From an uncultured Hyphomicrobium sp. (lineage in GTDB: Bacteria; Pseudomonadota; Alphaproteobacteria; Rhizobiales; Hyphomicrobiaceae), in the NCBI RefSeq assembly GCF_902826555.1, contig NZ_CADEFI010000001.1:32070-96069 (forward strand): 64,000 nucleotides of DNA, in the 5' to 3' direction. The notes beneath the pieces were generated by a model. That model worked only from the letters and a program-made list of their open reading frames with translations, was not told the origin of the DNA and searched no databases. A program made the translations under genes and the position numbers. Positions 9,065 to 20,672 of this stretch are shown here, in pieces. Position 1 is the first letter of the stretch. Each line of letters opens with the position of its first letter.

Positions 9065-9307
9065 GAAGCGGAGCTTGGCTCGCGCACGTGCCGTAAATCC
9101 GGAGTTCGCCTCGAAATCGTCGCACGCTTTGTTGAGCATAATGCGATTGAGGTGCGGATAGCGCGGTCGAGACGCATTGAAGCCTTCCCGGCACCGGGGT
9201 ACGTCTTCTTTATGAAACGAGATTCATTTTGCCACTCGATTGCAGCGCCGGGCAAAGCGAATTGCCGGGTGCCGCCGGGTGACATGCAGATCTGCGGCAG
9301 GTAGGGC

Positions 9308-10957
9308 ATGAACAGACCGGATAAGGCCGGCGAGCCGAGCATGGAGGAGATCCTGGCGTCGATCCGCCAGATCATCGCCGACGGGCCGTCGGCCGATCAG
9401 CCTGAGCCGGCGATCGAGGCCAATCCGCTCGTGCCGCAGTCATACGCGAGCAGCAAACCCGCCGACGCACCGGTTCCGCTGGCGGACCGGCTGAGTGGCG
9501 TTCTCAAAGGTGGCCAGCTGACGCCGACGAGTCCGCTCGGCTCCAAGCGGCCGCTATCGTTCGATCAGGACCTCGCCGACATGTTCGACGAGCAGGATAC
9601 GCCCAACGGCAACGCGGTGGCCGCGCCGAAGCCGGACATGCGCGTGCCGGCGGGACTCTCTCATCCCATGGCGGCGAAATCGTTCGTGTCCCAGAAGCCG
9701 GAGAGCGCGAAGCCTGCTGCCGTGGACGAGGCTGCAGTGCTGCCGCCGCATTTCGCGCCGTCCGAGCCGCTCATTCCACCGCCGCCATTCGGCGGAGCAG
9801 ACAAACCCGCGGAGGCCCCTCCGCCTCCGAAGGCGTTCGGATTTCCGCCGCTCAGGAAAGCGAGCTTCTATCCACCGCAGTCCGCTGCGCCTGCTGTCGC
9901 GCCAGCGCCTGCGCAGGCGGATGCTCTGCCAGTTTCGCGCGCCGCGGACCTCGATGCGACATCGCCGAATTCTGCGGGCGAGCGTTCGTCGGCAACGACG
10001 CCGGCACATGTGGAAGAGGCGTTGAAGCGTCTCGAAGGGTTCGGTTCGCCCGCCGCTGTTCCTGCGTCCACCACCGGCGAAGCAGAGCGCGCGCCGATTG
10101 CATCGCCGGTCGAGAATTCGCCGCAGGCGTCGTCGCCCGCGAACGGGCTGGGGTCGCATGCCGAACCGGCCGCGCCGAGCTTTGCATTCGGTGGCGATCC
10201 GGCGCGCCGCGATCCGCCGCGGTCCTTCATTCCATCGTCTCCGTTTCCTCCTTCGTCCGGTTTCGCCGCGTCTCCGGTCTCGCCGACACCCGCGGCCGCG
10301 CCATCGGCGCAACCCGTGCTGGACAGCGCGCCGCCCATCACGCAGCCGTACACCGCGCCACCGAAGCCGCTTGGCGACGTGGACAATCGGACCGTTGAAG
10401 CGCCGCGTGGGCCGACGTTCGAGACGCGGCCTGTCGAACCGCGGCCCGTGGATGTGAAACCCGCCGAAAGCCGGATGTTCGCGAGCCAGCCGGCCGAACC
10501 GCCGCGCGCTTATGCGGATCCGTTCGCGCAGACCGCCCGGCCTGCGCCGGGTTACGGCGAGCCGCAGCGCTTCAATGCCGAGCCCGGCATGAGTTCGGCC
10601 GCTGCCCATCAGGCCCTCGATGCGCTGGCCCAAGGGCTCGCCGCGTCGGCGGCCGCCAGCTCCGCGCCCGTGGAGCCGGTGTCGCCCGCCATCCCGCTGA
10701 CGCCGGTGTTCGAAGCGCCGGAGCCCGAGTACAGGGCGCAGCCCGTGCCGTCGCCGTCATCGTCGACGCTTCCGGCTCCGCTGGCTTCGCCAGGCTCCCT
10801 GCCGGTCAACAGAACCCTCGAAGACGCGGTCGCGGACATGCTGAGACCCATGCTGCAGCAATGGGTTGCCGACAACATGCCGCGCATCATCGAGCGCGCT
10901 CTCCGGACCGAGGTCGCCAAGTCGGTCAAGCCGGGGCACAAGCCGCCCGGCATGTGA
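9308..10957 (+). CDS. popZ: PopZ-like polar organizing protein (DUF2497), second tandem paralogue
   Basis: A 549-residue PopZ-type protein. The N-terminal helix is GEPSMEEILASIRQIIADGP (residues ~8-27) and the C-terminal module is MLRPMLQQWVADNMPRIIER near residues 512-531. The intervening ~470 residues are proline- and alanine-rich and low complexity, much longer than the usual PopZ linker. The protein immediately precedes valS, the conserved genomic position of popZ in alphaproteobacteria, so this copy may be the positional orthologue. The two copies share both end modules but not the linker. The ATG at 9308 is preceded by GCAGGTAGGGC. Confidence 0.87.
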   Translation: MNRPDKAGEPSMEEILASIRQIIADGPSADQPEPAIEANPLVPQSYASSKPADAPVPLADRLSGVLKGGQLTPTSPLGSKRPLSFDQDLADMFDEQDTPNGNAVAAPKPDMRVPAGLSHPMAAKSFVSQKPESAKPAAVDEAAVLPPHFAPSEPLIPPPPFGGADKPAEAPPPPKAFGFPPLRKASFYPPQSAAPAVAPAPAQADALPVSRAADLDATSPNSAGERSSATTPAHVEEALKRLEGFGSPAAVPASTTGEAERAPIASPVENSPQASSPANGLGSHAEPAAPSFAFGGDPARRDPPRSFIPSSPFPPSSGFAASPVSPTPAAAPSAQPVLDSAPPITQPYTAPPKPLGDVDNRTVEAPRGPTFETRPVEPRPVDVKPAESRMFASQPAEPPRAYADPFAQTARPAPGYGEPQRFNAEPGMSSAAAHQALDALAQGLAASAAASSAPVEPVSPAIPLTPVFEAPEPEYRAQPVPSPSSSTLPAPLASPGSLPVNRTLEDAVADMLRPMLQQWVADNMPRIIERALRTEVAKSVKPGHKPPGM

Positions 10958-11095
10958 CGGGGCCGTGACGCAGATCAGCGTGCAAACTGCACTCTCGCCC
11001 TGGGCTGCCAGCGCCCGGCGCCGGCCGCTGCCAATTGACAGGCGGCAAGCGGGTTCGTAGGACGCCTGCTCTCTTCCTCTTGGTTTTTCGGGCCC

Positions 11096-11134
11096 GTTAT
11101 CGGAAAACCGCTTTCCTGGTTTCCGCACGCACTC
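11096..11134 (+). repeat. Short interspersed motif TATCGGAAAACCGC, first copy
   Basis: This stretch upstream of valS starts TTATCGGAAAACCGC and continues to TTTCCG...GCACGCACTCC. A similar stretch lies upstream of the Mth938-like gene at 38764-38802. The element resembles a short dispersed sequence that I recall as frequent in Hyphomicrobiales intergenic regions. The second arm is imperfect in this copy. Confidence 0.45.
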
Positions 11135-11162
11135 CTTCCATCCGTAAAGGCAGCCCTGCCCC

Positions 11163-13940
<2,778 letters not shown>

Positions 13941-13970
13941 GCTCTCGTCCTTCGATTGTTTGCTCAGAGT

Positions 13971-14077
13971 GTCATCCTAGGCCTTGTGCCTGGGATCCAG
14001 TCCGCGTGGACCTGGATTGCGCTTCGGCGGTGCATCGGTGCGGAGCCGTGGATCCTCGGGACAAGCCCGAGGATGAC
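13971..14077 (+). repeat. Composite palindromic intergenic repeat, copy 1
   Basis: Two ~29-base hairpin units lie in inverted orientation. The left unit, 13971-14000, begins GTCATCCTAGGCCTTGTGCC. The right unit, 14049-14077, ends AAGCCCGAGGATGAC. Each unit is itself a hairpin; the right one has a perfect 8-bp stem, TCCTCGGG/CCCGAGGA. The same architecture occurs at 32459-32570. It lies between the convergent ends of valS and the DUF2939 gene and could also act in transcription termination. Confidence 0.85.
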
Positions 14078-14093
14078 AGGGGGCTGTGCCGGA

Positions 14094-14681
14094 TCAGAGC
14101 GACGGCGTGGCGGGGACAGTGCGCAGGCGCAGCTCGGTGAGCTTCCATTCGATGCCGCGCAGCTTCAGGAGGCCGACGTAGTGGCGTGTCGGATCGTTGC
14201 GGTCCGCCATCTCGATCTCGAACACAGTCGGTGAATGGAACTCGGCGCGTTTGACGCGTTTCCAGAAGCCGATGACGCGCTCGTTCCAGGGCATGGCGTC
14301 GATGGCGGCCTGCTCGCCTGAAATGTTCTCGCGATAGAACTGGCGGACACCGAACAGCTGCGGCAGGCCTTCGGGCGTCACGTAGCTCTCGATCATGTTG
14401 TCGACGGCACGGCGCGAGATGCCGTTCTTGATCCGCTGCCATAGGCCGACGGTCGGGCCACGTGCGCCCGGTGCCACGACGGGCGTCGGGCCGATGGCGT
14501 ACTCGAGCATCGACTGGCGCAAAGTCTCGCGAACAGTCGGCCATTCGAGCTTGGCCTCGATGTAGGGCGCGTTGCTGGTGCGGACAGCCTCCCGGATGGT
14601 CCAGACGGTCAGCAGCGGATAGGCGATGTAGGCGGCAGCCAGCGCGAAGCCGGCGGCGAGGGCGAATAGAAGCTTTTTCAT
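14094..14681 (-). CDS. DUF2939 family membrane-anchored protein
   Basis: A 195-residue protein. It has a charged start (MKK), one N-terminal hydrophobic segment (LLFALAAGFALAAAYIAYPL, residues ~4-23) that acts as signal or anchor, then a soluble domain. The domain begins with the DUF2939-type TVWTIREAVRTSNAPYIEAK and contains WPTVRETLRQSML. The C-terminal half has alternating beta-like segments (FHSPTVFEIEMADR and WKLTELRLRTVP). The function of the family is unknown; it is common as a predicted periplasmic or inner-membrane protein in proteobacteria. The start at 14681 was preferred to an in-frame start at 14708, because the anchor follows MKK directly. The gene is convergent with valS. Confidence 0.75.
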   Translation of the reverse strand: MKKLLFALAAGFALAAAYIAYPLLTVWTIREAVRTSNAPYIEAKLEWPTVRETLRQSMLEYAIGPTPVVAPGARGPTVGLWQRIKNGISRRAVDNMIESYVTPEGLPQLFGVRQFYRENISGEQAAIDAMPWNERVIGFWKRVKRAEFHSPTVFEIEMADRNDPTRHYVGLLKLRGIEWKLTELRLRTVPATPSL

Positions 14682-15235
14682 CAATGGATACTGGGAGACC
14701 TCTGGCACCCCGGCGTGTCGTTTACCAATAGGCCTGATGATTTGGGCGTTGTTCTGGCAGCTGCTGCACTCACCAGTTGCGGCAATGTTGCCCCAATCTT
14801 CCGCGGATTTGTCTTTAGGCGGCCCCAGTCGAGCCCACGATCGGCCGGGATCGGGTGCTTAGGTAGCATCGCAGAGGCGGGATGCCGAAGGGATGGTTTT
14901 CCGGCCGCTGCTCGAACTGTGATCCCAAGGCCACGCTGGTCGAATACTCCTAAAAAACGGGGGGCTGAGTTAGGGATGTTGCCTGATCGACACGCAATCC
15001 GGGCCGATATGCCTCGTTTGGGCCACAAATGAGAGCGACGAAAGGTTCATGGACACCGGAAGCTTGCGGGGGCTTCAGGTTCGGAATGGGCGGATCGCGT
15101 GTATTGGCGTCCGCAGATCCATTTTGCCGATGCGGCCTTATCGAAGAGACATACGCCCGCTCTTGACCGGGGGCTTCGCACACACCACGTGCGGCGCCCT
15201 TGTCAGGAAGTCATAGAGCGATTGGACGTGAGTTA
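14682..15235 (+). other. Intergenic region between DUF2939 gene and ilvD
   Basis: These 554 bases separate two divergent genes and should hold both promoters. Open frames of ~105-115 codons exist on both strands, but they show no domain, signal peptide or ribosome site. A run of six A (near 14953) is followed by GGGGGG. I do not recognise an attenuator or riboswitch for the branched-chain pathway. Confidence 0.5.
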
Positions 15236-16960
15236 ATGGACGCGAAGACGTTCGACAAAAGAAAGCTGCCGAGCCGGCATGTCACGGAGGGGCCGTCGCG
15301 CGCGCCTCACCGGTCCTATTACTATGCCATGGGGCTCACCGAAGAAGAGATTCATCGCCCGTTCGTCGGCGTTGTCTCCTGCTGGAACGAATCCGCGCCC
15401 TGCAACATCGCGCTGCAGCGCCAGGCGCAGTCGGCCAAGGCCGGCGTAAAGGACGGCGGCGGCACGCCGCGCGAGTTCTGCACCATTTCCGTGACCGACG
15501 GCATCGCCATGGGACACCAGGGCATGAAGTCGTCGCTCGTCTCCCGCGAAGTGATCGCGGACTCCATCGAACTCACGATGCGTGGCCACAGCTACGATGC
15601 GATGGTCGGCATTGCGGGCTGCGACAAGAGCCTGCCCGGCACCATGATGGCGATGCTGCGCCTCAACGTGCCGTCGGTCTTCATGTACGGCGGGTCGATC
15701 CTACCGGGTCGCTACAAAGGTCACGACGTGACGGTGCAGGACGTCTTCGAAGGCGTCGGCATGCATTCGGCCGGGCGCATGACCAACGACGAGCTGCATG
15801 AGCTCGAGTGCGTCGCGTGCCCGAGTGCGGGTGCGTGCGGCGGCCAGTTTACTGCCAATACGATGGCCTGCGTCTCGGAAGCGATCGGGCTGGCACTGCC
15901 GGGCTCGGCTGGCGCACCCGCGCCGTATCAGAGCCGCGACGAATACGCAGCCGAGAGCGGCAAGGCTGTCATGCGCCTCATCGCGCAAGGCATCCGGCCG
16001 CGTGACATCTGCACGCGCAAGGCCTTCGAGAACGCTGCGATCGTCGTTGCCGCGACCGGCGGCTCGACCAACGGCGCCCTGCATTTGCCGGCCATGGCGA
16101 ACGAGTGCGGCATCGATTTCGACCTGTTCGACGTGGCCGAGATCTTCAAGCGCACGCCGTACATCGCCGACCTCAAGCCAGGCGGAAAGTACGTGGCCAA
16201 GGACGTGTTCGAGATCGGCGGCGTGCCGCAGATCCTGAAGGCGCTGCTCGAAGGTGGTGTGCTGCACGGCGATTGCCTGACGGTCACCGGCAAGACCATG
16301 GCCGAGAACCTCGCCTCCGTGACCTTCAACACGGAGCAGAAGGTCATTCTTCCGGTTTCCAATCCGATCAGCCCGACGGGCGGCGTCACCGGCCTCAAGG
16401 GCACGCTGGCGCCGGATGGTGCCATCGTCAAGGTTGCCGGTCTCAAGACCATGAAGTTCCGCGGTCCGGCGCGCTGCTTTGATTGCGAGGAAGACGCTTT
16501 CCGGGCCGTCGAGGCGCGTGACTACAAGGACGGCGAAGTGTTCGTCATCCGCTACGAGGGTCCGAAGGGCGGGCCCGGCATGCGCGAGATGCTGGCGACG
16601 ACGGCGGCGCTCTACGGTCAGGGCGCCGGCGACAAGGTCGCGCTCATCACCGACGGCCGGTTCTCCGGCGCGACGCGTGGTCTTTGCATCGGTCACGTGG
16701 GGCCGGAAGCCGCGGTCGGCGGCCCGATCGGCCTCATCAAGGACGGCGACATCATCGATATCGACGCCGAGAAAGGCACGCTCGACCTTGAGGTCGAGCC
16801 GGCCGAGCTCGAGCGGCGGCGTAAAGCGTGGAAAGCCCCGCCAAATGCTTATCAGAGCGGGGCGATTAGAAAATTTGCAGATCAAGTGGGGCCGGCCCGG
16901 TATGGCGCCGTCACCCACGCAGGCGGGAAGGCGGAAGTTGTTTGCTATGCGGACATCTAG
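15236..16960 (+). CDS. ilvD: Dihydroxy-acid dehydratase
   Basis: A 574-residue IlvD/Edd family enzyme. It dehydrates 2,3-dihydroxy-isovalerate and 2,3-dihydroxy-3-methylvalerate to the 2-oxo acids for valine, isoleucine and leucine synthesis. The iron-sulfur and magnesium site shows as [10 protein letters not shown] (Cys129) and [18 protein letters not shown] (Cys195 and Cys201). Downstream are the family sequences [17 protein letters not shown] and [13 protein letters not shown]. The ATG at 15236 matches the usual N-terminus; an upstream TTG at 15200 would add 12 unconserved residues. The 3' end overlaps the start of the Sel1-repeat gene, so the two are probably co-transcribed. Confidence 0.96.
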   Translation: MDAKTFDKRKLPSRHVTEGPSRAPHRSYYYAMGLTEEEIHRPFVGVVSCWNESAPCNIALQRQAQSAKAGVKDGGGTPREFCTISVTDGIAMGHQGMKSSLVSREVIADSIELTMRGHSYDAMVGIAGCDKSLPGTMMAMLRLNVPSVFMYGGSILPGRYKGHDVTVQDVFEGVGMHSAGRMTNDELHELECVACPSAGACGGQFTANTMACVSEAIGLALPGSAGAPAPYQSRDEYAAESGKAVMRLIAQGIRPRDICTRKAFENAAIVVAATGGSTNGALHLPAMANECGIDFDLFDVAEIFKRTPYIADLKPGGKYVAKDVFEIGGVPQILKALLEGGVLHGDCLTVTGKTMAENLASVTFNTEQKVILPVSNPISPTGGVTGLKGTLAPDGAIVKVAGLKTMKFRGPARCFDCEEDAFRAVEARDYKDGEVFVIRYEGPKGGPGMREMLATTAALYGQGAGDKVALITDGRFSGATRGLCIGHVGPEAAVGGPIGLIKDGDIIDIDAEKGTLDLEVEPAELERRRKAWKAPPNAYQSGAIRKFADQVGPARYGAVTHAGGKAEVVCYADI

Positions 16961-17978
16961 GCTGATACTCGGATTGATATTCATCGCGTGCGTGCCGTTC
17001 GCGGCTGTCGCGCAATCGACATCGTTCACCTCGGCGCGCGAGGCGCTGCGTCAAGGCGTCAGCGCATACCAGGGCGGCTACTACGAGCTGGCCATGCCGG
17101 CGCTGCAGTTCGCGGCGGATCGCGGGGAGTTCATGGCGAGCTACTATCTCGCCAAGATCTATCAGGACAGCACCGGGCCCTACACGGATCACGCAAAGGC
17201 CTACGCGCTGTTCGAGAAGATCGCCGACGACCATCTCGATGCCGATCCCGACGATCCGCGCGCACAATACGTCGGCAAGGCGCTGACGGCGCTCGCGGGC
17301 TATGTGCTGCGCGGGCTGCCGGAGATCGGGCTCGCCCCGGACGCCGAGCGGGCCGTGTTCTATCTCAAGAACGCATCGACCACGTTCAACGACGAAGACG
17401 CCCAGTTCGAGCTCGCCAAGCTGCAGCTCAAGGGCGAGGGCGTCGAGACGAACGTGCCGCTCGGCCGCCACTGGCTGTCGGTGTTGAGCCAGAACGGCCA
17501 TGCGGGCGCGCAGGCGTTCTTCGCCGACCTGCTCTGGCGGGGCAAGCACGTGGAGCCGGATCCGGCCCGCGCGCTGGCCCTCATCGCGGTCGCTGTCGAC
17601 AACGCTTCGCCGCAGGATGCGATGTGGATCGACGACATCTACCAGAACATCTTCTGCGGCGCGGCCGAAGGCACGCGCAAGCAGGCGACCGGCATCGTGG
17701 CGCAGTGGGGCAACCGCTATGGGCGCAAGCCTGCGGCGTCCTACGACCGCAGTGGGCTGCCCCAGCTTGCCGCAACTCCGGTCCGAACCTGCAAGAACGG
17801 CGAGCCGGTCGATATGATCCAGACGCAGGCCGAGGCATCGGCCCAGCGGCTGCCGGCCGTGCGTACGTTCGAGTATGGGACGATGGGCGGTCCGGCAAAA
17901 TTGCGGGACATCAACGTGCCTGGGCCGGCGGCTCCCGCACAGCCGGTTTCGCCGGCGGCTCCGGTGGAGGCACGCTGA
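16947..17978 (+). CDS. Periplasmic Sel1-repeat protein, ExoR-like
   Basis: A 343-residue secreted protein. The signal peptide is residues ~1-23 ([19 protein letters not shown]). It is followed by Sel1/TPR-like helical repeats, visible as [40 protein letters not shown] and [21 protein letters not shown] Pro/Ala-rich tail of about 30 residues ends the protein. The arrangement resembles ExoR, the periplasmic Sel1-repeat inhibitor of the ChvG/ExoS sensor kinase that represses exopolysaccharide and motility switching in rhizobia. That identity is inferred from length, signal peptide and repeats only. The ATG lies inside the last 14 bases of ilvD, so translation may be coupled. A strong terminator follows. 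Confidence 0.7.
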   Translation: MRTSRLILGLIFIACVPFAAVAQSTSFTSAREALRQGVSAYQGGYYELAMPALQFAADRGEFMASYYLAKIYQDSTGPYTDHAKAYALFEKIADDHLDADPDDPRAQYVGKALTALAGYVLRGLPEIGLAPDAERAVFYLKNASTTFNDEDAQFELAKLQLKGEGVETNVPLGRHWLSVLSQNGHAGAQAFFADLLWRGKHVEPDPARALALIAVAVDNASPQDAMWIDDIYQNIFCGAAEGTRKQATGIVAQWGNRYGRKPAASYDRSGLPQLAATPVRTCKNGEPVDMIQTQAEASAQRLPAVRTFEYGTMGGPAKLRDINVPGPAAPAQPVSPAAPVEAR

Positions 17979-18001
17979 GACCGCGCAATTTCGATGCATC
18001 G

Positions 18002-18029
18002 AAGGGCGGGCCGAAAGGTCCGCCTTTTT
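18002..18029 (+). terminator. Rho-independent terminator after ilvD and Sel1 gene
   Basis: A GC-rich stem (GGGCGGGCC with GGTCCGCC, including G-U pairs) closes on a GAAA tetraloop and is followed directly by TTTTT. It sits 24 bases beyond the Sel1 gene's stop and 11 bases before the convergent xthA stop. Confidence 0.85.
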
Positions 18030-18039
18030 GCTTTCCGGA

Positions 18040-18819
18040 TCAGGTCAGGATGGTCCAGACGGGCGCGTGGTCGGAGGGCTTCTCCCAGCTGCGCGTGAAT
18101 TTGTCGATGCCGGCGGATGAGAGCCGATCGGCGGCCTGCGGGGAGAGGAGCTGGAAGTCGATGCGGATGCCGTCGTCCTTCTGCCAGGCGCCGGCCTGGT
18201 AGTCCCAAAACGTGTAATGCCCTGGTCCGGGGTGGCAGGCGCGCACGGCGTCGAGGTAGCCAAGGTTTTCGAGGGCGCGGAACGCGGAGCGGCTCTCGGG
18301 TTGAAACAGTGCGTCGCCGCGCCAGGCTTCGGGGCGCTTGGCATCGCGCGGCTCCGGGATGACGTTGAAGTCCCCGCCGAGGACCACCGGCAGTTCTGAT
18401 GCGAGCAGCGCGCGGGCATGGGCCTCGAGACGCGCCATCCAGCCGAGCTTGTAAGGGAATTTCTCGCTTCCGAGCGGATTGCCGTTCGGCAGGTAGATCG
18501 ATGCGACGCGGAACGCGGTGCGGCCGTCGGCGACGGTTGCCTCGATGTAGCGCGCCTGCGCGTCGGATTCGTCGCCCGGCAATCCGCGCGCTATGTCTTC
18601 GAGCGGATGCAGCGAAAGCAGCGCCACGCCGTTGAAGCCTTTCTGGCCGTGGGTGGCGACATTGTAGCCGAGCTCAGTGAATGCCTCGGTCGGAAAGCCC
18701 TCGTCGACAGTCTTGATCTCCTGGAAGCACAGTACGTCGGGCTTGGTCTCGCGCACGTAGGCGAGCGCGCCTTCGATGCGGGCGCGGATACCGTTGATGT
18801 TCCAGGTGGTGATTTTCAT
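18040..18819 (-). CDS. xthA: Exodeoxyribonuclease III
   Basis: A 259-residue EEP-superfamily nuclease, the AP endonuclease and 3'-5' exonuclease of base-excision repair. Family motifs in order are KITTWNINGIRAR (N-terminus), DVLCFQEIKT (catalytic Glu), VASIYLPNGNP, LGGDFNVIPEPRD (catalytic Asp and Asn), GYLDAVRACHPGPGHYTFWD and the C-terminal SDHAPVW (catalytic Asp-His). The ATG at 18819 begins the conserved first strand. Thirty-six upstream in-frame residues are Pro/Ala-rich and were excluded. The gene lies 37 bases downstream of erpA on the same strand and is probably co-transcribed. Confidence 0.95.
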   Translation of the reverse strand: MKITTWNINGIRARIEGALAYVRETKPDVLCFQEIKTVDEGFPTEAFTELGYNVATHGQKGFNGVALLSLHPLEDIARGLPGDESDAQARYIEATVADGRTAFRVASIYLPNGNPLGSEKFPYKLGWMARLEAHARALLASELPVVLGGDFNVIPEPRDAKRPEAWRGDALFQPESRSAFRALENLGYLDAVRACHPGPGHYTFWDYQAGAWQKDDGIRIDFQLLSPQAADRLSSAGIDKFTRSWEKPSDHAPVWTILT

Positions 18820-18856
18820 GCGATGGGCAGCAGGCAGGAAGGACGGCGCCAGGGGT

Positions 18857-19204
18857 TCATAGCGAGAAGCTGGTGCCGCAGCCGCAGGAGGCGGTGGCGT
18901 TCGGATTCTGGATCTTGAAGGAGGCACCGATCAGGTCGTCGACAAAATCGATTTCGGAGCCGGTGAGATACTCGACCGAGATGGGATCAATCAGCACCTT
19001 GGCGCCGCCGTTGCCGATCACGAGGTCGTCGCCTGCGGTTTCGCCCACGAGATCGAACTTGTACTGGAAGCCCGAGCAGCCGCCGCCCTCGACGGAAATG
19101 CGCAGCATGGTGCCCTGCGGCTCGCCGGCCACGATCTCCTCGATCCGCCGCGCGGCGCGATCGGTCAGAGTGACGGCAGCGGTCTGGGACAGAGTTTCAG
19201 TCAT
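18857..19204 (-). CDS. erpA: Iron-sulfur cluster insertion protein, ErpA/IscA type
   Basis: A 115-residue A-type Fe-S carrier. The three conserved cysteines are Cys43 in EGGGCSGFQY and Cys107 and Cys109 in ATASCGCGTSF. It delivers [2Fe-2S] or [4Fe-4S] clusters to apoproteins in the cytoplasm. The IDPISVEYLTGSEIDFVDDL segment with the F-x-I-x-NPNA ending is typical of the ErpA/IscA branch. It is divergent from dgt with ~140 bases between the starts. This erpA - xthA - dgt neighbourhood is a common alphaproteobacterial one. Confidence 0.93.
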   Translation of the reverse strand: MTETLSQTAAVTLTDRAARRIEEIVAGEPQGTMLRISVEGGGCSGFQYKFDLVGETAGDDLVIGNGGAKVLIDPISVEYLTGSEIDFVDDLIGASFKIQNPNATASCGCGTSFSL

Positions 19205-19343
19205 GAACCATCCTCGAAGGCGGCTTTGCGTGCCGGTTGCGGCGGTCGCCCGGCGTCAGCAAAATCTGATACGAAGATAGTAATCGGCTGGTTCAAGTCA
19301 AATGGCGTGCGGCCGACCCCTCCAGGAATGGCTTTCGAGCAGT

Positions 19344-20579
19344 ATGAGCAAGGCGAAGCAGGGCATAGCGGACTGTGAATCGGCATATGGCGGCGAACTC
19401 GAGCCGGGCGAGCGCGCACCGGCGCCCTATGCCGCGAGCGCAGTGCCGTCGCGGGGGCGGCGGTTCGCCGAGCCCGACTGTCCGACGCGCAGCCCGTTTC
19501 AGCGGGATCGCGATCGCATCCTGCATTCGACTGCGTTCCGCCGCCTGATCCACAAGACGCAGGTGTTCGTCTACCACGAGGGCGATCACTATCGTACACG
19601 GCTCACGCACAGCCTGGAGGTGGCGCAGATCGCGCGCACCATGTCGCGTCAACTGCGGCTCGACGAGGATCTGGCCGAGGCGCTCGCGCTCGCGCACGAT
19701 CTCGGGCATCCGCCGTTCGGGCATGCGGGGGAGCGGGCGCTCGACAGGCTCATGAGCGGGTTCGGCGGTTTCGATCACAACGCACAGAGCCTGCGCGTCG
19801 TGATGGCGCTGGAGCGGAAGTATCTGGCGTTCGACGGTTTGAACCTCACCTGGGAGACGCTCGAAGGGCTCGCCAAACACAACGGGCCCATCGTGGGCGA
19901 GGATCACGCGCCGGTTCGCAAGGTGATCCGCGCGCTCGAAGACTGGCGGAGCCTCGAGCCGGCGCGCTGGGCGTCAGGGGAAGCGCAAGCGGCGGCTCTT
20001 GCGGACGACATCGCGTACGTGAGCCACGACATCGACGACGGCCTGCGCGCGGGGCTGCTCACTCTCGACGACTTGCGGGGTGCGCCGCTCGCGGGCGCCA
20101 TCGTTGCGGCGCTGCCCATTGCGGAAAGCCCGGGTGTGCGCGGCCGGCTCACTTACGAGGTGACGCGGCGCATGATCACGGTGCTGATCCAGGACGTCGT
20201 AGGGGAGAGCCGGATCCGGCTCGCGGCGCTCAAGCCTGGTTCTCCCGACGACATCCGTGCGACGGGGGATGCGGTCGTCGCCTTTTCGCCGCGCATGACG
20301 CGGGATCTCGCGTCACTCAAGGCGTTCCTGATGGAGCGCGTGTACCGAAGCCGCAAGGTGATGGACGTGATGGAAGAGGCGGAGGCGGTCATCGGGCGGC
20401 TGTTTGCGCGCTATCTCGCCGACCCCGGGGTGCTGCCGGATGCGTGGCGTGCGGCTCAGGACGGGCTTCGCCAGCGGGGGCGCGCGCGCGTGATCGCGGA
20501 TTTCGTGGCCGGCATGACAGACCGCTACGCCATCGATCAGCACCGCCTCCTGTTTGACGGCAAGCCGGAATTGCGATAG
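19344..20579 (+). CDS. dgt: Deoxyguanosinetriphosphate triphosphohydrolase-like protein
   Basis: A 411-residue HD-domain dNTP triphosphohydrolase. The conserved opening is PTRSPFQRDRDRILHSTAFR (about residue 50), then KTQVFVYHEGDHYRTRLTHS and the metal-binding HDLGHPPFGHAGE. The downstream DDIAYVSHDIDDGLRAG (fourth metal ligand region) is intact. The enzyme hydrolyses dGTP or other dNTPs to the nucleoside and triphosphate. The ATG at 19344 was chosen over 19302, because the additional 14 residues are unconserved. argS starts 93 bases downstream on the same strand. Confidence 0.93.
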   Translation: MSKAKQGIADCESAYGGELEPGERAPAPYAASAVPSRGRRFAEPDCPTRSPFQRDRDRILHSTAFRRLIHKTQVFVYHEGDHYRTRLTHSLEVAQIARTMSRQLRLDEDLAEALALAHDLGHPPFGHAGERALDRLMSGFGGFDHNAQSLRVVMALERKYLAFDGLNLTWETLEGLAKHNGPIVGEDHAPVRKVIRALEDWRSLEPARWASGEAQAAALADDIAYVSHDIDDGLRAGLLTLDDLRGAPLAGAIVAALPIAESPGVRGRLTYEVTRRMITVLIQDVVGESRIRLAALKPGSPDDIRATGDAVVAFSPRMTRDLASLKAFLMERVYRSRKVMDVMEEAEAVIGRLFARYLADPGVLPDAWRAAQDGLRQRGRARVIADFVAGMTDRYAIDQHRLLFDGKPELR

Positions 20580-20620
20580 CCGGGCCGATGCTTTTTTGCC
20601 CGCGCGGGCGAGGCGACAGA

Positions 20621-20645
20621 CGCGCGACCTTCAGATGGTCGCGCG
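20621..20645 (+). repeat. Perfect 9-bp hairpin in the argS leader
   Basis: CGCGCGACC and GGTCGCGCG form a perfect stem around a 7-base loop (TTCAGAT). It lies between the dgt stop and the argS ATG at 20673. There is no T run, so it is not a classical terminator. It could stabilise or regulate the processed argS transcript. Confidence 0.5.
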
Positions 20646-20672
20646 GCAACGATCAGATCAGGGCGCAATTTC

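Noticed and set aside
14715-15032. A 105-codon plus-strand open frame in the DUF2939-ilvD gap
   Set aside because: No ribosome site, signal peptide or family similarity; its minus-strand counterpart is equally unsupported.
14682-15235. A leader-peptide attenuator for ilvD
   Set aside because: No short frame with clustered Leu, Ile or Val codons and no mutually exclusive hairpins ahead of the ilvD start were found.
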